From: Flavobacterium sp. UBA807
GTDB lineage: Bacteria > Bacteroidota > Bacteroidia > Flavobacteriales > Flavobacteriaceae
Length of the DNA stretch: 12,616 nt
Direction: 5' to 3'
Assembly (NCBI GenBank): GCA_002296885.1
Contig: DBIH01000129.1
Coordinates: 1 to 12,616 of the forward strand
The notes beneath the pieces were generated by a model. The model had not been told where the DNA came from. It saw nothing but the letters and a program-made list of their open reading frames with translations, and searched no databases. Positions 7,527 to 12,616 of the stretch are shown here, one piece after another (the stretch's first letter is position 1; every line of letters begins with the position of its first letter). Made by a program: the position numbers and the translations under genes.

Positions 7527-9171
7527 CTCCAATCAAAACTCCCGAAACATTCCACGAACTAAAACTATCTCCTTCAGATAAGCCTTGTGGGATTTTAATT
7601 TGTATCGAATGCGTTCCTGCTTCTAAGTTGCCTAAATCAATATAGATAGGATTTGTTGTCGTTCCCGGACACCAGTTTGCCCTGCTATAATCTGAAGAAG
7701 ATAATCCGTTAGGAAAATTTCCCGAAGCGGGATTTGATAAACGATAAGAACCACAATCCGTTCGCCATGGCGTGAAGCTGTAAGTTTCTTTTCCGTCAAG
7801 GAAAATAGAATTCTTTTTTGGGACAAATTCATCGCCGTTTTCCCAGCCGCCATGACCGGTTGTAATGTAGCGAAGCCTGCAGTTTTTTATTGGTTTGTCT
7901 AATTTAAAAGTAACTTCCAAACCTTTGTCAGAACTAAACATTGTGCCATATTCCTGACCTGCCATTTCCATAATATTGTTGGTACAGAATAGCGGAACAA
8001 CCTGCGTTGGAACAGCTTTGCTTTCTTCCTCGTCGTGAATGGTTATGTTTGCAGAAACTTTATGACCACCTTTGTCATAATTGCCAACGAAGATGCCAAT
8101 CCAAACTTCCTGATTACTCAACAAACCCCTTAAATCGGAAATATCCTGACGGTACAAAACATTATCAGCCCAGGTTTTGTCTTTCAGTTGAAGGTTATTG
8201 TATTGCTTAACTCCAAACGGAGTGTAGAAACGCATCAACTCAACTACCGGATTATAATTTTCTGTTGCGACTACACCTTGATATTCTTTGCCATTCCCAT
8301 TAGTATAAATAGGTAATGTCTTTGCACCATTTTTCAAACCATCTAAAAACGATTGTGCTTTATTGATCGGAATGATAAAAAAAGAGCCAGTTCTGTCATA
8401 GGCATCACCATTAGATTGCTCAGTAACATCAGCAAAAATCTGGCTGCCAACTTTTATTTCAGGAATCTTAATTTTCCTCACAGCAATCGTTCCGCTGGCA
8501 AATCGCAGAATAGTATCATTTGATTTTGATTCGCCGGAAAAGTTGATGATTTGATCTTTGAAAACATTGATTGTTGTAAAGCGGCTTTTCCAGATTATGT
8601 CTTTGTAGGTTAATGCATCAACAACCTCTACGCTTGTTGGTTCTACCATGTAGGGGATGTTTTTTTCAATTTTTGTTGCCGTGATTTCAAAATTGCCGTT
8701 TCTTACCATTTGCAAAACCAGCCCGAGGTTTTGCCCCAGTATCGTTGGTGCGCCTTTCACTTTCAAATCATCGGTATACCACAATTCTATAGTATTGGAA
8801 TTGACAATGGTTTTGGCTTTTTTGCATTTATAGCCTAAGATTTTTTTAGTATCTGGGAGCAATTCGAAAGTTTGTTTTGCCAATGAAACGGTGTCTCTGG
8901 TTGCTATGACCCGATATATACTAAGGGCAGCCGATTGAATGAAACTATTGTCTCTGTGATCTATCCGTGTATATTCATTTGGGGCGAATCCCTTTCTATT
9001 GACGCTGCTTTGATTTGTTATTATTGTGACTTCGTCAAGTGTGTAAACCAATATTGGGTCTTGCCCTTCAACCAGGGTTCCGTTTGAGCTCTTGAGATAA
9101 GTAATTCTGTAGTCTTGTGAATAGGAGTTCACTGAACCTAATAAAAAAACAATAAAAAGTAATTTTTTCAT
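7522..9171 (-). CDS. PNGase F-type peptide-N-glycosidase with N-terminal GLPGLI-like domain
   Basis: This is a 549-residue exported protein. MKKLLFIVFLLGSVNSYSQ is a signal peptide. Residues about 20-215 resemble the GLPGLI family (ILGYKCKKAKTIVNSNTIELWYT at about 111-133, then GQNLGLVLQM where GLPGLI proteins have their name motif). From about 228 the chain follows Elizabethkingia PNGase F as I recall it. The N-lobe has NGDAYDRTGSFFIIP, where Asp259-Arg260 align with catalytic Asp60-Arg61, and MRFYTPFGV. The C-lobe has ITTGHGGWENGDEFVPKKN, with Glu448 at the place of Glu206, then RANWCPG (498-503), and a final SFSSWNVSGVLIGE strand. PNGase F cleaves the amide bond between Asn and N-glycan on glycoproteins. 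The third active-site acid, Glu118, has no obvious counterpart near 358-365 (WIGIFVGN). The extra N-terminal domain and total length recall PNGase F-II, which has a bowl-like N-terminal domain. There is no T9SS tail, so it is periplasmic or secreted another way. It is transcribed alone, divergent from the DUF2851 gene. Confidence 0.8.
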   Translation of the reverse strand: MKKLLFIVFLLGSVNSYSQDYRITYLKSSNGTLVEGQDPILVYTLDEVTIITNQSSVNRKGFAPNEYTRIDHRDNSFIQSAALSIYRVIATRDTVSLAKQTFELLPDTKKILGYKCKKAKTIVNSNTIELWYTDDLKVKGAPTILGQNLGLVLQMVRNGNFEITATKIEKNIPYMVEPTSVEVVDALTYKDIIWKSRFTTINVFKDQIINFSGESKSNDTILRFASGTIAVRKIKIPEIKVGSQIFADVTEQSNGDAYDRTGSFFIIPINKAQSFLDGLKNGAKTLPIYTNGNGKEYQGVVATENYNPVVELMRFYTPFGVKQYNNLQLKDKTWADNVLYRQDISDLRGLLSNQEVWIGIFVGNYDKGGHKVSANITIHDEEESKAVPTQVVPLFCTNNIMEMAGQEYGTMFSSDKGLEVTFKLDKPIKNCRLRYITTGHGGWENGDEFVPKKNSIFLDGKETYSFTPWRTDCGSYRLSNPASGNFPNGLSSSDYSRANWCPGTTTNPIYIDLGNLEAGTHSIQIKIPQGLSEGDSFSSWNVSGVLIGE

Positions 9172-9190
9172 TACAAAAAGGTTAAATATA

Positions 9191-9209
9191 AAAGTAATTT
9201 TCTTACTTT
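9191..9209. promoter_or_regulatory. Inverted repeat in the divergent promoter region
   Basis: AAAGTAA (9191-9197) and TTACTTT (9203-9209) form a perfect 7-bp inverted repeat with a 5-base centre (TTTTC). It lies near the middle of the 56-base gap between the divergent PNGase-like and DUF2851 genes. It could be an operator for either gene, or a chance palindrome in AT-rich DNA. I see no exact TAnnTTTG motif in the gap on either strand; the nearest on the - strand is TATATTTA, with one mismatch. Confidence 0.25.
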
Positions 9210-9227
9210 AGATGAAAATTAAGAATC

Positions 9228-10496
9228 GTGAAAGAGGATTTTCTTCATTATGTATGGCAATATAAGAAGTTTGATTTTTCAAACCTAACAACTACTGCAG
9301 GAGAATTGGTCACCATAAATAATTCTGGGAATTATCTACAGCAAACCGGACCTGATTTTTTTAATGCTCAGCTTGTCATTGGCAAACAGAAGTGGGCAGG
9401 CAATGTTGAAATCCATAAAAAATCTTCTGATTGGTATTTGCATCATCATGAGAAAGACGCTAATTATAATAATGTAATTCTTCATGTGGTTTGGGAAAAC
9501 GATGCGCCGGTTTTTAGAAAAGACAATTCTGAAATTCCAACATTAGAACTTAAAAAGTTTGTGCCAAAAGCTATTATTGACAATTACAAATCATTGAGCT
9601 TACCAAAATCATGGATTTATTGTGAAAATCAAATTAAGGATATCAGCGATTTTGTTTTGCAGAATTGGAAGGAGCGGTTGTTTTTTGAAAGGTTGGAAAG
9701 AAAATCAATTCCGATTGAAAAGTTTTTATCACATACCGAAAATGATTGGGAAGCAGCTTTATTCTGTATGCTTGCCAAGAATTTTGGATTGAATACGAAT
9801 GGAGAAACTTTTTTTAAGATTGCTAAATCAATTCCGTTTGCGGTTATTCGCAAAGAGTGTTTTGAAATCAAAAATTTAGAAGCATTGTTTTTTGGAATGG
9901 CAGATTTATTTCCAATAGATGCTCAGGATTCGTATGTGAAAGATTTAAAAAACCGATTTGATTATCTTTCTCAAAAGCATCAACTGAAAAAAGCAATTAT
10001 TGAACCTGTTCAGTTTTTCAAACATCGCCCGGATAATTTCCCAACGATTCGACTGGTGCAATTGGCAATGCTATACCACAGGTATCAAAATTTATTTTCA
10101 AAAATAATTGTTGCAAAAAGGGCTGATGAGTTATATCAATTATTTGATGTGTCGGTTTCGGGTTATTGGGAAACTCATTATCAATTTGATAAGGAAAGTC
10201 CAAAGAAGAGAAAGCTATTTTCAAAATCATTCATCGATTTGCTAATCATTAATACAATCGTTCCTTTTCAGTTTGCATATGCCAAAAGCCAGGGGAAGGA
10301 AACCACGGAAACAATTTTAGAATTGATGCATTCCATAAAGCCCGAAAAGAATATAGTTATTGATAAATTTTACCAATTTGGAATTAAAGCCAGAAACGCA
10401 TTTGAAACCCAGTCTTTACTGCAATTAAAAAATGAATATTGCAATTGCAGTAAATGTTTGCAGTGCGCTATTGGAATTGAACTTTTAAAAAGCTAA
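9228..10496 (+). CDS. DUF2851 family protein
   Basis: This is a 422-residue protein that I recognise as DUF2851, a family common in Bacteroidota with no established function. The start is GTG: an in-frame TGA lies at 9213-9215, no ATG lies between, and MKEDFLHYVWQYKKFDF is the usual family beginning. Conserved blocks include QTGPDFFNAQLVIGKQKWAGNVEIH (about 40-64, containing the GPDFFNA and GNVEIH motifs), the SSDWYLHHH segment, NNVILHVVWEND, and YCNCSKCLQCAIGIELL at the C-terminus with four cysteines (405, 407, 410, 413), a possible metal site. There is no signal peptide or membrane span, so it is probably cytoplasmic. It heads a tight run of four + strand genes and is followed by pspC after 25 bases. 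I cannot assign a reaction. Confidence 0.88.
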   Translation: MKEDFLHYVWQYKKFDFSNLTTTAGELVTINNSGNYLQQTGPDFFNAQLVIGKQKWAGNVEIHKKSSDWYLHHHEKDANYNNVILHVVWENDAPVFRKDNSEIPTLELKKFVPKAIIDNYKSLSLPKSWIYCENQIKDISDFVLQNWKERLFFERLERKSIPIEKFLSHTENDWEAALFCMLAKNFGLNTNGETFFKIAKSIPFAVIRKECFEIKNLEALFFGMADLFPIDAQDSYVKDLKNRFDYLSQKHQLKKAIIEPVQFFKHRPDNFPTIRLVQLAMLYHRYQNLFSKIIVAKRADELYQLFDVSVSGYWETHYQFDKESPKKRKLFSKSFIDLLIINTIVPFQFAYAKSQGKETTETILELMHSIKPEKNIVIDKFYQFGIKARNAFETQSLLQLKNEYCNCSKCLQCAIGIELLKS

Positions 10497-10521
10497 TTTT
10501 AAATTTTAAAATCAAACACAA

Positions 10522-10749
10522 ATGTCGTTCGTTATCCAGCTAAAATACTTCTTCGAAAAGCATGGTTTTCATGTTTCTTCCCGATTGGCGGACAAGCTGG
10601 GAATGCGCGCTTCAAATGTCCGTCTGTTTTTTATCTACATCACTTTTGTGACGGCAGGTTTGTGGTTTGGCGTTTATTTGACCTTGGCTTTTTGGATTCG
10701 GTTAAAGGATTTGATTCGGGGAAAAAGAACGTCAGTTTTTGATTTATAA
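10522..10749 (+). CDS. Small PspC-domain membrane protein
   Basis: This is a 75-residue protein. The N-terminal half (LKYFFEKHGFHVSSRLADKLGMRASNVRLFF) matches the short stand-alone PspC proteins of Flavobacteria, in which the helix LADKLGMRASNVRL precedes a hydrophobic segment (about 35-59, IYITFVTAGLWFGVYLTLAFWI). The end LKDLIRGKRTSVFDL is basic and looks like a natural C-terminus. In proteobacteria PspC is an inner-membrane sensor of the phage-shock envelope-stress response; databases often call the short Bacteroidota versions transcriptional regulators, which is not supported by anything seen here. No pspA or pspB homologue is in view. It sits 25 bases after the DUF2851 gene and 3 bases before the next start, so it is probably cotranscribed. 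Confidence 0.85.
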   Translation: MSFVIQLKYFFEKHGFHVSSRLADKLGMRASNVRLFFIYITFVTAGLWFGVYLTLAFWIRLKDLIRGKRTSVFDL

Positions 10750-10752
10750 ATT

Positions 10753-11634
10753 TTGGAAACAAACAATTCAATTATAAAATCTGTTTTAAATTATTCGAAA
10801 AGCCAGCGAATCGGAATCATTTTGTTTTTCCTGATGGTTCTTTTGGCTCAGGGGTTTTATTATTTTTTTGATTTTCAATCGTTAGATTCAAATGATAACG
10901 AAAAATCAAAATGGCTGGCCAATCAAAGCATAATTGACAGCTTAAAACTTGACGTTAAAAACTTTAAACAAACGATTTATCCTTTCAATCCAAATTTCAT
11001 TACCGATTTTAAAGGATACAAACTCGGAATGTCTGTTGAAGAAATCGACCGATTATTAGCTTACAGAAAACAAAACAAATTTGTGAATTCGGCTGCCGAA
11101 TTTCAGGCTGTGACGAAAGTTTCCGATTCTTTACTTAAAGCAATTTCACCCTATTTTAAATTCCCGGATTGGGTAAATAATAAGAAAGGAAACGTTCAGC
11201 AGTTTGTAAAAAGTGATTTTCCAAAACCAGAAAAGGTCACTCTTCTCGACATTAATCAAGCAACAAAAGAAGATTTAATGAAAGTAAATGGCATCGGCGA
11301 TAAGATTTCAGAAAGGATTCTGGAGCAAAAGCAAAAACTGGGAGCTTTTGTTTCGATGGAACAAATGGAAGACATTTGGGGTTTATCTCCCGAAGTTATT
11401 GAAAAGCTGAATGCTTCTTTTTCGGTTAAATCAGTTTTCAATATCAGAAAAATCAATATTAATAATGCGTCGGTTAAGGAGTTATCACAGTTTCCTTTTT
11501 TTCGATATCAATTGGCAAAAGATATTGTGATTTATCGAACAATGAATGGCGATATACGGGTTGAGGATTTGCCAAAAATTAAAGGATTTCCCGTTGATAA
11601 AATCAAAATAATTGCTTTATATTTGGAATTCTAA
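10753..11634 (+). CDS. Membrane-anchored helix-hairpin-helix (ComEA-like) protein
   Basis: This is a 293-residue protein. The start is taken as TTG 10753, three bases after the pspC stop. The in-frame stop at 10747 bounds it upstream, and the first in-frame ATG (10834, residue 28) would cut into the membrane segment. Residues about 20-39 (IGIILFFLMVLLAQGFYYFF) form one transmembrane helix after a basic N-terminus, leaving the rest probably periplasmic. Three helix-hairpin-helix units follow: about 80-136 (FNPNFITDFKGYKLGMSVEEIDRLLAYR in two parts, ending ISPYF), about 164-224 (LDINQATKEDLMKVNGIGDKISERI, the clearest copy, with NGIGDKIS as the hairpin), and about 232-292 (ININNASVKELSQFPFFRYQLAKDI). 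Such units bind DNA backbone in ComEA and related proteins. A DNA-uptake role is possible but no other competence gene is nearby. Confidence 0.85.
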   Translation: METNNSIIKSVLNYSKSQRIGIILFFLMVLLAQGFYYFFDFQSLDSNDNEKSKWLANQSIIDSLKLDVKNFKQTIYPFNPNFITDFKGYKLGMSVEEIDRLLAYRKQNKFVNSAAEFQAVTKVSDSLLKAISPYFKFPDWVNNKKGNVQQFVKSDFPKPEKVTLLDINQATKEDLMKVNGIGDKISERILEQKQKLGAFVSMEQMEDIWGLSPEVIEKLNASFSVKSVFNIRKININNASVKELSQFPFFRYQLAKDIVIYRTMNGDIRVEDLPKIKGFPVDKIKIIALYLEF

Positions 11635-11645
11635 AAGAAGAATAA

Positions 11646-12616
11646 ATGAATTCTATGTATTTCACAGAGGAACATGAAATGTTTCGAAGGAGTTTGAGGG
11701 ATTTCTTGAAAGCAGAGGTTGTTCCGCATATTGAAAAATGGGAAAAGACCGGAACAATCGATCGTTTTATCTGGAAGAAGTTTGGTGAGATGGGTTTTTT
11801 CGGGATTGCTTATCCTGAAGCCTATGGCGGAATGGATTTGGATTTATTTTACACCGTAGTATTCTTAGAGGAACTTCAAAAAGTAAAATCTTCAGGTTTT
11901 GCTGCAGCTATGTGGGCGCATACTTACTTGGCAATGACACATTTAAACGCAGAAGGTGATGAAAGAATCAAACAGGAATATCTTAAAGCAAGTATTTTAG
12001 GAGATAAGATAGGAGCGTTGTGTATTACGGAACCTTTTGGCGGAAGTGATGTTGCGGGAATGCGAACCACAGCTGTGAGAAAAGGTGATAAATATGTAAT
12101 CAATGGTTCCAAAACATTTATCACAAACGGAGTGTATGCAGACTATTATATTGTGGCTGCCAAAACGAGTCCGGATCTTGGAAATAAAGGAATCAGCATG
12201 TTTTTGATGGATACCGGTTTAAAAGGCATTACCGCCACTAAGCTGGATAAATTAGGATGGAGAGCTTCAGATACAGCTGAAATCTCTTTTGATAATGTAG
12301 AAATCTCGGTAGAAAACCTAATGGGTGAAGAAGGAAAAGGTTTTCCTTATATCATGCAGCACTTTGCTTTAGAGCGATTGATTATGGCAATCAATGCACA
12401 TGCAAGGGCTGAATATGCTATTGATTATACGATTGATTATATGTCACAGCGGCAGGCATTCGGTACAACGATAGATAAATTCCAGGCATTGAGGCATGCC
12501 ATGGTTGACCATGCTACCGATGTTGAGCATTGCAAAATCTTTAACTATGCGGCAGTGGCTCGACTTGACAAAGGAGAGTATGTCGTTAAGGAAGCAACGA
12601 TGGCCAAATTAAAATC
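11646..12616 (+). CDS. Acyl-CoA dehydrogenase, C-terminus cut by window end
   Basis: From ATG 11646 the frame stays open to the window edge, giving 323 complete codons of a protein that usually has about 380-390, so roughly 60 residues are missing. The family signatures are present: an N-terminal helical domain (FTEEHEMFRRSLRDFLKAEVVPHI), GEMGFFGIAYPEAYGGM (about 47-63), the FAD-contacting CITEPFGGSDVAGM (126-139), the middle beta-domain YVINGSKTFITNG (150-162), LDKLGWRASDTAEISFDNV (200-218), and the C-terminal QRQAFGTTIDKFQALRH. Glu243 in ALERL sits where isovaleryl- and long-chain acyl-CoA dehydrogenases keep the catalytic base. It oxidises an acyl-CoA to the trans-2-enoyl-CoA with FAD and passes electrons to ETF; chain preference is not clear. 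It begins 11 bases after the helix-hairpin-helix gene and is probably cotranscribed. Confidence 0.93.
   Translation, partial: MNSMYFTEEHEMFRRSLRDFLKAEVVPHIEKWEKTGTIDRFIWKKFGEMGFFGIAYPEAYGGMDLDLFYTVVFLEELQKVKSSGFAAAMWAHTYLAMTHLNAEGDERIKQEYLKASILGDKIGALCITEPFGGSDVAGMRTTAVRKGDKYVINGSKTFITNGVYADYYIVAAKTSPDLGNKGISMFLMDTGLKGITATKLDKLGWRASDTAEISFDNVEISVENLMGEEGKGFPYIMQHFALERLIMAINAHARAEYAIDYTIDYMSQRQAFGTTIDKFQALRHAMVDHATDVEHCKIFNYAAVARLDKGEYVVKEATMAKLK

Noticed and set aside
7440..7530. Repeats considered as a CRISPR array
   Set aside because: Units are short, low-complexity and spaced irregularly, with no unique spacers and no cas genes.
9212..9265. A 17-codon ATG-started frame overlapping the DUF2851 start, as a possible leader peptide
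   Set aside because: It has no regulatory codon pattern and the GTG frame matches the family N-terminus; most likely chance.

Overview
The window looks like the chromosome of a Flavobacterium-type member of the Bacteroidota. Evidence: AT-rich DNA, a SusC/SusD pair, a secreted protease ending in a type IX secretion (T9SS) sorting domain, a Porin_10-type outer-membrane protein, DUF2851 and short PspC proteins typical of the group, starts without Shine-Dalgarno sequences, and promoter-like TAnnTTTG motifs. Species assignment is inference; no rRNA or other marker gene is present.

Left part (1-5880, all + strand): the last 87 codons of a SusC-type TonB-dependent transporter, its SusD lipoprotein partner, a strong terminator, an S8 (subtilisin-like) protease with a T9SS tail, a second strong terminator, and a Porin_10-type beta-barrel protein. 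All four products are cell-surface, outer-membrane or exported proteins. The protease and the porin each have a compact 5' region in which terminator, TAnnTTTG motif and ATG follow one another within about 55-85 bases, so they look like separate transcription units.

Middle (5881-9171): a GC-rich intergenic element with imperfect inverted ends, a good promoter, and a PLP-dependent cysteine synthase/cystathionine beta-synthase carrying a C-terminal CBS pair. Convergent to it, on the - strand, is a protein I read as a peptide-N-glycosidase F (PNGase F)-type deglycosidase with an extra N-terminal GLPGLI-like domain. The two genes meet at a 16-bp perfect inverted repeat set in tandem purine/pyrimidine repeats.

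Right part (9228-12616, + strand): a closely packed run, probably one operon, of a DUF2851 protein (GTG start), a PspC-domain membrane protein, a membrane-anchored helix-hairpin-helix protein (TTG start), and an acyl-CoA dehydrogenase cut by the window end.

The most interesting items are the multidomain PNGase F-like enzyme and the GC-rich intergenic element. A secreted protease, an N-deglycosylating enzyme and a SusCD pair in one neighbourhood fit glycoprotein use, but they are not in one operon and that link is inference. I see no tRNA, rRNA, CRISPR array, transposase or phage gene. No gene-free stretch exceeds 300 bases.
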